NCBI RefSeq assembly: GCF_000015265.1
Contig: NC_008699.1
Location: 2,728,001 to 2,792,000 of the forward strand
Length of the DNA: 64,000 nucleotides
Origin: Nocardioides sp. JS614
GTDB lineage: Bacteria > Actinomycetota > Actinomycetes > Propionibacteriales > Nocardioidaceae
Direction: 5' to 3'
Below, one piece after another: positions 51,320 through 61,572 of the stretch. The position numbers and the translations under genes were made by a program. Each line of letters opens with the position of its first letter. Position 1 is the first letter of the stretch. A model generated the notes under the pieces. That model was not told where the DNA came from. It saw only the letters and a program-made list of their open reading frames with translations, and did not search any database.

Positions 51320-51537
51320 CGGGGTGGCGAGCACGTAGGCGAGCGGCTTGCCGACGTAGTTCATGTAGGTGACGCCGTACCGGCGGACGTCGTCGAGGAA
51401 GCCGGAGGCGCTGAACCGCGCGGGCACGTTCGTCGAGCCGCCGCAGACGGCCGGGCTCCAGCCCGCGACGACGGCGTTGGAGTGGAACAGCGGCATCGAG
51501 ACGTAGCAGACGTCCTCGGAGCCGAGCTCGTAGCGGA
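51320..51537 (-). pseudogene. internal fragment of a FadD17-like acyl-CoA ligase (minus strand)
   Basis: The minus strand encodes an uninterrupted piece of an AMP-forming acyl-CoA synthetase: DVCYVSMPLFHSNAVVAGW, NVPARFSASGFLDDVRRYG and TYMNYVGKPLAYVLATP, all from the middle of that enzyme. Homology stops at about 51320 against the flavin reductase and at about 51537 against the plus-strand piece of the same kind of enzyme. It is in the wrong orientation relative to the C-terminal fragment that follows, so it is an inverted, broken remnant. Confidence 0.75.
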
Positions 51538-51721
51538 CCTGTCGGCGAAGGCCTGGCCGCGGTTCGTCCGGATCGCCCGGGACCTGCCGAGCACCGCCAC
51601 CAACAAGGTGCTCAAGCGGGAGCTCGCGGCGCAGGGACCGACGGCCGGCGACGGCGTGCTGTGGGCGCGCGCCGAGCGCGGCACGGCGTACGCCGTCGCG
51701 GCGGATGGGGTCCCCGCCTGA
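51533..51721 (+). pseudogene. C-terminal fragment of a FadD17-like acyl-CoA ligase (plus strand)
   Basis: Plus strand encodes DLSAKAWPRFVRIARDLPS, then TATNKVLKRELAAQG (with the catalytic Lys of VLKRE) and WARAERGTAYAV, which is the C-terminal domain of acyl-CoA synthetases, ending at TGA 51719-51721. The N-terminal and most of the middle domain are absent. Placed directly against an inverted fragment of the same gene. Confidence 0.75.
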
Positions 51722-51771
51722 GGCGTCCGCCCAGGGGGTTTGCGGCATCGGCGACGGGGCACCGGAGGGAC

Positions 51772-52149
51772 ATGGGTGGTGGCCTGACCGGACTCGTCAT
51801 CGCGTTCGCCCTCCTGGTCGTGCTGGCGGGCGTGGCGCTCGTCGTCGTCCCGCTGGCGCGGCGACGCCAGCACACCGCGGACGTCATCAACGCGCCTGGG
51901 ACGCCGCCCCTCGACTACCGGGTGCCCGAGGGCCAGGACCCGGCCACCGTCCTCGCTGCGGTCGCCGACGACGGGTACGCCGCCGCGGTCTCGCCGAGCG
52001 ACACGCAGCTGGTCCGGGTGCACTGCCCGGGCGGCCCGGACCGCGAGCGTCCGCGGGTCCGCGCGATCATCGCGCACGTCCCCAGCACCACGATCGACGC
52101 CGCCGCCCCGGCCCCCGCCGCTCCGGTGGTGTTCGAGGACGAGCGTTGA
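51772..52149 (+). CDS. small single-pass membrane protein of unknown function
   Basis: 125-residue protein with one N-terminal membrane helix (about residues 5-29, GLVIAFALLVVLAGVALVVV), a short basic stop-transfer RRRQH, and a cytoplasmic or external domain of about 90 residues: PPLDYRVPEGQDPATVLAAVADDGYAAAVSP, then VHCPGG...RERPRVRAIIAHVPSTTID. No family is recognised. Start ATG 51772 has GGAGGGAC directly upstream. It is just downstream of the ligase remnant and before the LCP gene. Confidence 0.7.
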   Translation: MGGGLTGLVIAFALLVVLAGVALVVVPLARRRQHTADVINAPGTPPLDYRVPEGQDPATVLAAVADDGYAAAVSPSDTQLVRVHCPGGPDRERPRVRAIIAHVPSTTIDAAAPAPAAPVVFEDER

Positions 52150-52214
52150 CGCCGGTCTGACCCGCCCGCTCGGGTACCCTCGTCGCGGATTTCGAGCACC
52201 GCGGGAGGGTGCAG

Positions 52215-53741
52215 ATGGCGGGAACCGGTGGGACGGTCGCGCCCGACGCGCGCCCGGAACTGGCCGCGCCGGTGCCCGCATCCCGGTCGGCCGGTCCCCG
52301 GGCCGCACGCGCTCGACACGCTGCCCGGCACCGCGCACCGCGCCGGCCGCGGGTGTTCCGTCGGGCCCGCACGCTCGCCGGGGCCCTCGGTGTGACCGTC
52401 CTCGGCGCGGCCGTGCCGGGCTCGGGCTACCTGTGGACCCGCCGGCGACTCGGGTACGTCGTGCTCCTGCCGTTCCTCGCCGGCCTGGCGCTCGTCGGGC
52501 TGTACGCCCGCGACCTGCACCGGCTCGTCGACTTCGCCTTCGACCCCGCCCGCCTGCGGGTCGCCGCGGTCGCGGTCGCGATCGCGTTCGTGGCCTGGGC
52601 CTTCGTCGTGGTCACGACGTACGCGATGGCCCGGCCCCGGGGGATGAGCCGTCTCGAGGGCGGTCTCGGTGCCCTCGTCGTGTCGCTGCTCTGCGTCCTG
52701 GTCGCGCTACCGGCGTTCCAGACGGTGCGGATCGCGATGACCCAGGCGCACTTCGTCGCGACCGTCTTCGACGACGAGCAGACCCAGACCACGCCCGAGG
52801 GGGTCACCGAGGAGGACCCGTGGGCCGGGCGCGACCAGGTGAATGTGCTGCTGCTGGGTGGCGACGGCGGCGTCGGCCGCACCGGCATCCGCACCGACTC
52901 GGTGATCCTGCTGAGCATGAACACCCACACCGGCAGGTCGGTGATGTTCAGCCTGCCGCGGAACATGATGAACGCACCGTTCCCGGTCGACAGCCCGCTG
53001 CACGCCGTCTTCCCCGACGGCTTCCGCGGCGAGGGCGACCCCGGCAGCTGGATGCTGAACGCGGTCTACGGCCAGGTGCCGGCGCTCTACCCGCACATCC
53101 TCGGCGACTCCGAGAACGAGGGCGCGGACGCGGTCAAGCAGGCGGTGGCCGGCAGCCTCGGCACCCACGTCGACTACTACGTGCTGATCAACCTGCTCGG
53201 CTTCCAGCAGCTCGTGGACGCGATCGGTGGGGTCACGGTCAACATCAACGAGCCGATCGCGATCAACGGCAACACCGACCTCAACATCCCGCCGACCGGC
53301 TACCTGCAGCCCGGGCCCGACCAGCACCTCGACGGCTTCCACGCGCTGTGGTACTCCCGTGGACGCTGGGGTTCCGACGACTACGACCGGATGCTGCGCC
53401 AGCGGTGCATGGTGAGCGCGATCATCGACGAGGCCGACCCGCTCAACGTGCTGCGCCGCTACCAGGACCTGGCCAAGGCCGGCGAGGAGATCCTGCGCAC
53501 CGACGTGCCCCGCAAGCTGATGCCCGCGTTCGTCGACCTGGCGCTGAAGGTCAAGGAGAAGAAGATCCGTTCGATGGCCTTCGTCAGCTCGGACAAGTTC
53601 TTCTCGGGCGATCCCGACTACACCTGGATGCAGTCCGTGGTCGCCAAGGCGCTCGCGCCTCGCTCCGGCGGCGGCGCCAAGGACGACCCGGGCACCGCGG
53701 TCAAGACCGACGACGCCTGCGGCTACCACCCCGTCGGCTGA
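52215..53741 (+). CDS. LCP (LytR-CpsA-Psr) family cell-wall ligase
   Basis: 508-residue LCP protein, a family that attaches glycopolymers such as arabinogalactan or teichoic-type polymers to peptidoglycan. An Arg-rich N-terminus (about 25-60) is followed by about four membrane helices (about 58-170) and an external LCP domain: VNVLLLGGDGGVGRTGIRTDSVILLSMN (Arg/Asp of the pyrophosphate site), MFSLPRNM, then NLLGFQQLVDAIGGVTVNI and DGFHALWYSRGRWGSDDYDRMLRQRCM. ATG 52215 has GGGAGGG upstream. Convergent with the CHAP hydrolase gene, another wall-active protein. Confidence 0.92.
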   Translation: MAGTGGTVAPDARPELAAPVPASRSAGPRAARARHAARHRAPRRPRVFRRARTLAGALGVTVLGAAVPGSGYLWTRRRLGYVVLLPFLAGLALVGLYARDLHRLVDFAFDPARLRVAAVAVAIAFVAWAFVVVTTYAMARPRGMSRLEGGLGALVVSLLCVLVALPAFQTVRIAMTQAHFVATVFDDEQTQTTPEGVTEEDPWAGRDQVNVLLLGGDGGVGRTGIRTDSVILLSMNTHTGRSVMFSLPRNMMNAPFPVDSPLHAVFPDGFRGEGDPGSWMLNAVYGQVPALYPHILGDSENEGADAVKQAVAGSLGTHVDYYVLINLLGFQQLVDAIGGVTVNINEPIAINGNTDLNIPPTGYLQPGPDQHLDGFHALWYSRGRWGSDDYDRMLRQRCMVSAIIDEADPLNVLRRYQDLAKAGEEILRTDVPRKLMPAFVDLALKVKEKKIRSMAFVSSDKFFSGDPDYTWMQSVVAKALAPRSGGGAKDDPGTAVKTDDACGYHPVG

Positions 53742-53751
53742 GACGATCCAT

Positions 53752-53766
53752 CGAGGCCGAGCCTCG
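53752..53766. terminator. hairpin between convergent LCP and CHAP genes
   Basis: CGAGGC CGA GCCTCG, a perfect 6-bp stem with 3-nt loop, in the 41-bp gap between the two stops, next to a second GC-rich inverted piece. Bidirectional terminator candidate. Confidence 0.45.
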
Positions 53767-53782
53767 CCGCCGGCGGCGGCGC

Positions 53783-55471
53783 TCAGCCGACCCGCACGGT
53801 CCGCGTGGTGACCAGGCGGTTGACGGTCTCGCTGCCGGCGTACCGCACGGTCATCGTGCGCTTGCCCTTCGGCAGGTCCTTGAACGTGACCCTCGCGGAA
53901 CCGTGCCGCAGGGTGACCTCCCGGGAGACCCCGGCGAGGCGCACCACCACCGGGCCGGTGACCTCGCTGACGCCCGGCGCGGTCACCGTGACGGTGACCC
54001 GCACGCGGCGCGCGCCGGAGTCGACCGCGAGCCGGATCTGCGGGTCGCTCTTCACCCGGGCCGAGCGCGGCGTCTCCAGGGTCGTGGTCGTGTAGCCGGC
54101 GCGGGTCAGCGTGATCCGGGCGGAGAGCCGGCTGCCGAGGTCGAGGTTGGTGATCTGGTACGTCGGGCCGGTGGCGTCGGCGACCGGCTGACCGTCACGC
54201 AGCCACTGCACCTGGACGTCCGCGTCCGACGGGGTGAACGTGCCCGGGTCGACGGTGAGGGTCTCGCCCAGGCGGGCCGTGCCCTGCAGGCTGGGCGCAG
54301 TCGCCACGGTGAACGTCCCGGGCGCGACCGGGGCGGTCGGCGCGGCCGACGCGGTGACAGGGTCGTATCCCTCGCGGGTGGCGGTCACCTGGGCGGTGAT
54401 CACCCGGCCGACCAGCTCCGGCCCGAGGTCGAGGGTGGTACCGGTGGCCTGGTCGATCGGCTGGTCGTCGGCGAACCACTGGAACGCGAGCGCGGGCGCG
54501 GGGTTCCAGGTGCCGGGGGTGAGGGTCAGTGAGGAGTCCACCTTGGCCTCGCCGGTGATCACCGGGGCGCTGAGGTTCCTCAGCTGGCCGGGCTGGACCG
54601 GTGCGGTCGGCACCGAGGTGGCCGACGCGGTGGGGTAGCCGAGCTGGGCGCCGGTGGCACGGACCGTGATCACCTGGTCCAGCCGGGCACGGGTCAGCTT
54701 GAGGGTGGCGCCGACGGCGTCCTTGATCGGCTGACCGTCGGCGAGCCACTGGTAGGCGACGGCGGCGGACGCCGGCCGCCACGTCCCCGGGGTCGAGCTG
54801 AGGACGGCGCCGACCTTGGCGATCCCGGTCACGACCGGGGCGCCGGTGTTGACCAGCGGCTTGTCGTTGAAGTGCACGAACCCGCTCGGCCAGTTGCCGC
54901 TGCTACGGGAGACGACGGCCCAGGAGAAGTCGCCCCCCCAGCTGTCCTGGGAGACGACGATCTCGTCGGCGGAGATGACCCGCTCGACGTAGGCGACGTG
55001 GCCCGACGAGCCGGCCGGTCCGGTGTTCGCCTTCCACCAGGCCACCGCGCCGACCCGCGGGGTGTCGTCGGTGATCCGAGGCATCGAGGTGCCCCAGTAG
55101 GTCGCGTTTCCGCCTCCCGACCACGGGCGCTCGTTGGGGAGCCCGCTCTTGACCATCCGGTAGGCCACGTAGTTGGTGCAGTTGTGGCCGGCGTACATGC
55201 GCCAGTACATGGTGCGGTTGTTCGACGCGTAGCCCGCGTTGCCCATGCCGGCGTCGCGGCAGGCCTGGTAGCCCATGCACAGGTAGGAGCTGCGCTTGAA
55301 GACCGCGGACGGCTCGCGGCCGTCGCGGTCCAGCGCACCCGCCTTGCTCCCCGTGGCGAGAGCCGGCGCGACCGCTCCCGCGGGTGCCGGGGCCAGCACG
55401 AGGAGCCCCGTGACCAGGGCCGCCGCGAGGGCAGTCGTCAGGGGCGCGAGCAGGCGGGACCGCATCGGCAC
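53783..55471 (-). CDS. secreted CHAP-domain peptidoglycan hydrolase with Ig-like repeats
   Basis: 562-residue secreted protein. Signal peptide at about 1-34 (Leu/Ala-rich, cleavage near AGAVA-P). The CHAP amidase/endopeptidase domain spans about 60-200, with catalytic Cys98 in GHNCTNYVAYRM and His158 in SSGHVAYVE. Three Ig-like repeats of about 85 residues follow (each with PGTWxP and QWxxDGQPI), then a further beta-rich domain. GTG 55471 is favoured over ATG 55465 because TAGACT ends 7 nt upstream. It likely cuts cell-wall peptides during growth or division, with the repeats acting as stalk or adhesion modules. Confidence 0.88.
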   Translation of the reverse strand: MPMRSRLLAPLTTALAAALVTGLLVLAPAPAGAVAPALATGSKAGALDRDGREPSAVFKRSSYLCMGYQACRDAGMGNAGYASNNRTMYWRMYAGHNCTNYVAYRMVKSGLPNERPWSGGGNATYWGTSMPRITDDTPRVGAVAWWKANTGPAGSSGHVAYVERVISADEIVVSQDSWGGDFSWAVVSRSSGNWPSGFVHFNDKPLVNTGAPVVTGIAKVGAVLSSTPGTWRPASAAVAYQWLADGQPIKDAVGATLKLTRARLDQVITVRATGAQLGYPTASATSVPTAPVQPGQLRNLSAPVITGEAKVDSSLTLTPGTWNPAPALAFQWFADDQPIDQATGTTLDLGPELVGRVITAQVTATREGYDPVTASAAPTAPVAPGTFTVATAPSLQGTARLGETLTVDPGTFTPSDADVQVQWLRDGQPVADATGPTYQITNLDLGSRLSARITLTRAGYTTTTLETPRSARVKSDPQIRLAVDSGARRVRVTVTVTAPGVSEVTGPVVVRLAGVSREVTLRHGSARVTFKDLPKGKRTMTVRYAGSETVNRLVTTRTVRVG

Positions 55472-55478
55472 GGATGGG

Positions 55479-55484
55479 AGTCTA
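55479..55484 (-). promoter_or_regulatory. -10 box TAGACT of the CHAP gene
   Basis: Minus-strand TAGACT, 7 nt before GTG 55471. Upstream is an unusually AT-rich stretch. Confidence 0.45.
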
Positions 55485-55489
55485 GGGAC

Positions 55490-55580
55490 AATTGAGCTCT
55501 TGTGGGAGTGAAGTGGCGTAAAATGTCAAGAAGACACGCCGAAGGCGAAAGTTAAACTTACATCGGTGTAATTCAGTACG
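55490..55580. other. AT-rich intergenic island between divergent CHAP and acyl-CoA ligase genes
   Basis: About 90 bp with many A and T runs (such as GTAAAATG and AGTTAAACTTACA), in sharp contrast with the surrounding DNA. It contains the inverted pair TTACA/TGTAA (about 55557-55570). Probably a regulatory region of divergent promoters, or a binding site for an AT-recognising nucleoid protein; nothing else is seen. Confidence 0.5.
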
Positions 55581-55644
55581 TTTCCCCGCTGGGGCCGCTC
55601 CTCCCATCGGCCACTAGGCTGCGAAGGAGAGGAAATGAGGCCCG

Positions 55645-57351
55645 ATGCGACCCGATGAGCGTCCGTGGGCGAGCAGCTACGCGCCCGGCGTGCCGCTGGA
55701 CATCGACGTCCCCGACGAGTCGCTGGTCGACCTGCTGGAGGCGTCCGCGGCCCGGTTCGGGGCGCGCACCGCGCTCGACTTCTTCGGTGCGACCACCACG
55801 TACGCCGGGCTCGGCGACCTGGTGGCCCGCGCGGCGGAGGGGCTGCGGCGCGTGGGCGTCGGAGCGGGCGACCGGGTGGCGCTGGTGCTGCCGAACTGCC
55901 CCCAGCACGTGGTCGCGTTCTACGCCGCGCTGCGGCTGCGCGCGGTGGTGGTGGAGCACAACCCCCTCTACACCGAGGAGGAGATGGCCTTCCAGCTCGC
56001 CGACCACCGGCCGACGGTCGTCGTCGCCTGGGACAAGGTGGCGCCGATGGTGCGGCGGATCGTCGAGCCCCTCGGGGCTCCCACCGTGCTGGCGGTCCAC
56101 CTCCCGTCCGCCCTGCCGCGCCGCAAGCAGCTCGCGCTGCGGCTGCCCGTTCCGCGGGCCGCGCGCACCCGCGCCGCGCTGAGCGGACCCGCCCGCGGCA
56201 TCCGCCGGTGGGAGAGCATCCTGCGCGGGCCGGCGCTGGCCGCGGACCACCCGCGGCCCACGAGCGCCGACGTCGCCCTTCTCCAGTACACCGGCGGCAC
56301 GACCGGGCGACCCAAGGCCGCCGTACTCACGCACCGCAACTTGCGCGCGAACGCCGCCCAGGGCCGGGCCTGGATGCCGGGGCTCGTGGACGGCGACGAG
56401 GTCGTCTACGCCGTGCTGCCCCTGTTCCACGCGTACGGCCTGACCCTCTGCTTGACCTTCTCGATGAGCATCGGCGCAACGCTCGTCCTGATGCCGCGCT
56501 TCGACGTGGACCTGGTGCTGGAGGCGATGCGCCGGCGGCCGGCCACCTTCCTGCCGGCGGTGCCGCCGGTCTACCAGCGCCTGGCCGCCGCGGCCGCCGA
56601 GCACGGCGTCGACCTGTCCTCGATCCGCTATGCGATCTCCGGAGCGATGTCGCTGCCGGCCGAGACGGCCGAGCTGTGGGAGGCCGCGACGGGTGGACTG
56701 CTCGTCGAGGGGTACGGCATGACGGAGACCTCGCCGGTCGCTCTCGGGAACCCCGCCGGTGACGCCCGCCGGATCGGCGCGATCGGGGTGCCCTTTCCCT
56801 CCACCGAGGTGCGCGTCGTGGACCGGCACGACCCCTCGCGCGAGCTGCCGGCCGGCCAGGCCGGCGAGCTGCTGCTGCGCGGGCCCCAGGTCTTCGCCGG
56901 CTACTGGGAGCGCCCCGCCGAGACCGCCGAGGTGGTGCTCGCCGACGGCTGGATCCGCACCGGTGACGTGGTGGTGATGTCCGAGGACGGCTTCTTCACC
57001 ATCGTCGACCGGATCAAGGAGCTGATCATCACCGGCGGCTTCAACGTCTACCCCAGCGAGGTGGAGCACGCGCTGCGCGAGCTCCCCGGGATCGTGGACG
57101 CCGCGGTCGTCGGCCTGCCCTCCGGGCGTGGGGACGAGGACGTGGTCGCCGTCGTGGTGCTCGAGCCCGGCACCACGCTCGACGAGGACGCGGTGCGGGC
57201 CGGGTGTCGCGAGCACGTCGCGGCGTACAAGGTGCCGCGGCGGGTGTACGCCGTCGACGCGCTGCCGGTCTCCATCATCGGCAAGGTGCTGCGCCGGCAG
57301 GTCCGCGACGAGCTCCAGGAGCGCTTCGAGGCCGCGCCGCCGGCAACGTGA
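55645..57351 (+). CDS. long-chain fatty acid-CoA ligase (AMP-forming)
   Basis: 568-residue acyl-CoA synthetase. The P-loop is YTGGTTGRPKAAV (about 211-223), the adenylate motif YGMTETSP (about 356-363), the hinge and ATP motif GWIRTGDVVVMSEDGFFTIVDRIKELI, and the C-terminal catalytic Lys in SIIGKVLRR. The enzyme activates a fatty acid with ATP and CoA. ATG 55645 has GAAGGAGAGG upstream; TAGGCT at 55615-55620 is the likely -10 box. It diverges from the CHAP gene over the AT-rich island and precedes a GNAT gene by 66 bp. Confidence 0.93.
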   Translation: MRPDERPWASSYAPGVPLDIDVPDESLVDLLEASAARFGARTALDFFGATTTYAGLGDLVARAAEGLRRVGVGAGDRVALVLPNCPQHVVAFYAALRLRAVVVEHNPLYTEEEMAFQLADHRPTVVVAWDKVAPMVRRIVEPLGAPTVLAVHLPSALPRRKQLALRLPVPRAARTRAALSGPARGIRRWESILRGPALAADHPRPTSADVALLQYTGGTTGRPKAAVLTHRNLRANAAQGRAWMPGLVDGDEVVYAVLPLFHAYGLTLCLTFSMSIGATLVLMPRFDVDLVLEAMRRRPATFLPAVPPVYQRLAAAAAEHGVDLSSIRYAISGAMSLPAETAELWEAATGGLLVEGYGMTETSPVALGNPAGDARRIGAIGVPFPSTEVRVVDRHDPSRELPAGQAGELLLRGPQVFAGYWERPAETAEVVLADGWIRTGDVVVMSEDGFFTIVDRIKELIITGGFNVYPSEVEHALRELPGIVDAAVVGLPSGRGDEDVVAVVVLEPGTTLDEDAVRAGCREHVAAYKVPRRVYAVDALPVSIIGKVLRRQVRDELQERFEAAPPAT

Positions 57352-57417
57352 CCGCCGTCGCAAACCCCGCCGGAGCGAAGCCGACTCGCGTAGTTTGAGC
57401 GTGGGAGGTGGGGCGAC

Positions 57418-58011
57418 GTGTTCGCGGAGGCGCAGCTCAACGACGGCACTCGTGCGCTGATCTGGGACTTGTGGCCCAGTGACCGCGAGGCGGTGCGCGC
57501 GGGTTTCGAGAAGCTCTCCGAGGAGACCCGGTTCCACCGCTTCCTGGCCGCGGTGCCGCACCTGACCGACACGATGCTCGTCCACCTGGTCGACGAGGTC
57601 GACGGCGTCGACCATGTCGCGGTCGCGCTGGTCGTGCTCGACGAGGACGGCAACGGGGTGCCCGCCGGCGTCGCCCGGATGATCCGCTACGCCGACGAGC
57701 GCGATGCCGCGGACATCGCGGTCACCGTCATCGACGCGTTCCAGCGGCGCGGGGTCGCGACCGCACTGCTCACCGAGCTGATGCGGCGTCGACCGGTGGG
57801 GGTCACCCGGTTGGTCACCACCGTGACCGCCGACAACGCCGCCTCCCTCGCCATGCTCCGGCGTCTCGGTCCCACGGTCGCCGAGCCGGCCGGCCCGAAC
57901 CGTCTCGACGTGATGGTCGAGCTGCCCCCGCCCAGCACCGACGACAGCACCGACGTGGGCGGCGCTCCCGACGTCTCGGGGCCGGCCGAAGCCGAGGACG
58001 AAATCCTCTAG
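57418..58011 (+). CDS. GNAT-family N-acetyltransferase
   Basis: 197-residue GNAT protein. Acetyl-CoA-binding motif A is visible as DIAVTVIDAFQRRGVATALLTELMRR (Q/R-x-x-G-x-A), followed by VTTVTADNAASLAMLRRLG. The N-terminal segment ALIWDLWPSDREAVRAGFEKLSEETRFHRF is typical of members acting on small molecules or proteins. GTG 57418 has GGAGGTGGGG upstream. Flanked by two acyl-CoA ligase genes on the same strand; in mycobacteria acyl-CoA synthetases are acetylated by GNATs, so acetylation of a ligase is possible but only inferred. Confidence 0.85.
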   Translation: MFAEAQLNDGTRALIWDLWPSDREAVRAGFEKLSEETRFHRFLAAVPHLTDTMLVHLVDEVDGVDHVAVALVVLDEDGNGVPAGVARMIRYADERDAADIAVTVIDAFQRRGVATALLTELMRRRPVGVTRLVTTVTADNAASLAMLRRLGPTVAEPAGPNRLDVMVELPPPSTDDSTDVGGAPDVSGPAEAEDEIL

Positions 58012-58063
58012 TACGGTCCCCGCGGCCGGGGAAGGGTGAGGCTGTCCGGAAGAGGGTGGCACC

Positions 58064-59896
<1,833 letters not shown>

Positions 59897-60025
59897 GGGG
59901 CCGGGCCCGGCCCTCACGCGAGGCAGCCGCGCGCGGCGCCGAATCGGGTGTTCCCGGCGTGGGCCGTGCCGTACGTGAGCTGGACGGACCCGCTCGCGGA
60001 GGCGGGGCGGTGCCGAAATGCAGAA

Positions 60026-60059
60026 GTCCCCGGCACCCAGCGATTGCTGGGGCGGGGAC
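60026..60059 (-). terminator. terminator of tRNA-Leu
   Basis: GTCCCCG...CGGGGAC with inner CCCAGC/GCTGGG and loop GATT; on the minus strand it is followed by ACTTCTGCATTTC, moderately U-rich. It lies 9 bp downstream of the tRNA 3' end and also faces the convergent acyl-CoA synthetase gene. Confidence 0.7.
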
Positions 60060-60067
60060 CGCCAGGG

Positions 60068-60153
60068 TGTCCGAGGGGGGACTTGAACCCCCACGCCCTA
60101 ATACGGGCACTAGCACCTCAAGCTAGCGCGTCTGCCAATTCCGCCACCCGGAC
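60068..60153 (-). tRNA. tRNA-Leu (anticodon GAG)
   Basis: 86-nt class II tRNA on the minus strand. Acceptor stem GTCCGGG/CTCGGAC (one G-U), anticodon stem CTAGC/GCTAG with loop TTGAGGT giving anticodon GAG (decodes CTC), a long variable arm and T-loop GTTCAAGTC. Discriminator A; 3' CCA is not encoded and must be added. A -10-like TACAGT at 60167-60172 is 13 nt upstream and a hairpin terminator follows. CTC is one of the commonest Leu codons in this GC-rich DNA. Confidence 0.95.
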
Positions 60154-60166
60154 GAGTGCGGGTGGA

Positions 60167-60172
60167 ACTGTA
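60167..60172 (-). promoter_or_regulatory. -10 box TACAGT of tRNA-Leu
   Basis: Minus-strand TACAGT, 13 nt before the 5' end of the tRNA. Confidence 0.4.
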
Positions 60173-60232
60173 GCAAAGGGACCGGGCATTCCTCGCATCG
60201 GCATCGACCCTCCCGGGTGTCATGCTGGGCCC

Positions 60233-61567
60233 ATGGCCCAGGACCCCCGCACCGACCCGCAGCAGGCGGATCCAGACCCTGCTCGCGAGGTCGTCGACGT
60301 GTGCCGCGAGCTGATCCGGATGGACACCTCGAACTACGGCGACGAGGACGGGCCGGGGGAGCGGAAGGCGGCCGAGTACGTCGCCGCGCTGCTCGACGAG
60401 GTGGGGATCGAGGCGCGCCTGCACGAGTCCGAGCCGGGGCGCACCTCGGTGCTGGCCCGGTGGGGTGGAACCGACACGGAGCGGGGCGGACTGCTGCTGC
60501 ACGGCCACCTCGACGTCGTACCCGCCGCGGCCGCGGACTGGCAGGTCGACCCCTTCTCCGGCGAGATCCAGGACGGCTACGTCTGGGGACGCGGCGCGGT
60601 CGACATGAAGGACTTCGACGCGATGCTGCTGTCCGTGGTCCGGGCCCGGCAGCGCGCCGGGCGGGTGCCGGAGCGCCCGATCACGCTGTGCTTCACCGCG
60701 GACGAGGAGGCCGGCGGTCACCGCGGTGCGCAGGTCCTCGTGGACGAGCGGGCCGAGGAGCTCGAGGGCTGCACGGACGCCGTGGGCGAGGTGGGCGGGT
60801 TCAGCGCCACCGTGCGCGGCCGACGGGTCTACCTGATCGAGGCCGCGGAGAAGGGGATGGCCTGGATGCGGTTGACGGCCCGGGGTCGGGCCGGGCACGG
60901 CTCGATGATGAACCCCGACAACGCGGTCACCCGCCTCAGCGCCGCGGTCGCGCGGATCGGTGCCCACGACTGGCCGGTCCGGCTCACCCCGACGATGCGT
61001 ACGCTGCTCGCCGCGGTGGCGGAGCTGGCCGGCACGGAGGCGACCCCCGAGAACGCGCCCGCGCTGGTCGAGGAGTTCGACGGCGCCGCCCGGATGCTCG
61101 GTGCGGTGATCCGCAACACCGCCAACCCCACGATGCTCGCCGCGGGCTACAAGGTGAACGTCACCCCCAGCGAGGCGACGGCGCACGTGGACGGCCGGTT
61201 CCTGCCCGGCTACGAGGACGAGTTCTTCGCGACCCTGGCCGACCTGGTCGGCGAGGGCATCGAGGTGGAGCACCTCAGCCACCAGCAGCCCTGGGAGACG
61301 CCGTACGACGGCGACCTGGTCGACGCCATGACCCGCTCGCTCCTCGCCGAGGACGAGGACGCCGTGGTCGCGCCGTACCTGATGAGCGGCGGCACCGACG
61401 CCAAACACTTCCGCCGGCTCGGCCTGCGCTCCTACGGGTTCGCGCCCCTCCGGCTGCCCGCGGACCTGGACTTCACGGCGCTGTTCCACGGCGTCGACGA
61501 GCGGGTGCCGATCGACGCGCTGGAGTTCGGCGCCCGGGTGCTCGACCGGTTCCTCGACGAGGTCTGA
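60233..61567 (+). CDS. M20-family metallopeptidase/deacylase
   Basis: 444-residue M20/ArgE/DapE-type zinc hydrolase. Metal ligands: LLLHGHLDVVPA (His, with Asp two further), WGRGAVDMKD (Asp bridging), FTADEEAGG (Glu-Glu general base and ligand), and a His in DAKHFRRLG or ALFHGVDER towards the end. GHGSMMNPDNAV belongs to the dimerisation lid. It cleaves an amide bond of an N-acyl amino acid, dipeptide or carbamate; the precise substrate is unknown. ATG 60233 has CATGCT, a -10 variant, 6 nt upstream. Confidence 0.92.
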   Translation: MAQDPRTDPQQADPDPAREVVDVCRELIRMDTSNYGDEDGPGERKAAEYVAALLDEVGIEARLHESEPGRTSVLARWGGTDTERGGLLLHGHLDVVPAAAADWQVDPFSGEIQDGYVWGRGAVDMKDFDAMLLSVVRARQRAGRVPERPITLCFTADEEAGGHRGAQVLVDERAEELEGCTDAVGEVGGFSATVRGRRVYLIEAAEKGMAWMRLTARGRAGHGSMMNPDNAVTRLSAAVARIGAHDWPVRLTPTMRTLLAAVAELAGTEATPENAPALVEEFDGAARMLGAVIRNTANPTMLAAGYKVNVTPSEATAHVDGRFLPGYEDEFFATLADLVGEGIEVEHLSHQQPWETPYDGDLVDAMTRSLLAEDEDAVVAPYLMSGGTDAKHFRRLGLRSYGFAPLRLPADLDFTALFHGVDERVPIDALEFGARVLDRFLDEV

Positions 61568-61572
61568 GCGGC

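Noticed and set aside
57800..57820. TTGGTCACCA in the GNAT gene as a further palindrome copy
   Set aside because: Only the central 10 bases match; no second arm and no intergenic location.
60068..60153. tRNA-Leu as integration site of a mobile element
   Set aside because: No integrase and no partial duplicate of the tRNA 3' end seen in the window; flanking genes are ordinary.
60110..61489. 459-residue minus-strand frame over the M20 peptidase gene
   Set aside because: Shadow of the peptidase codons; His/Arg/Leu-rich with no motif, and it also covers the tRNA-Leu gene.
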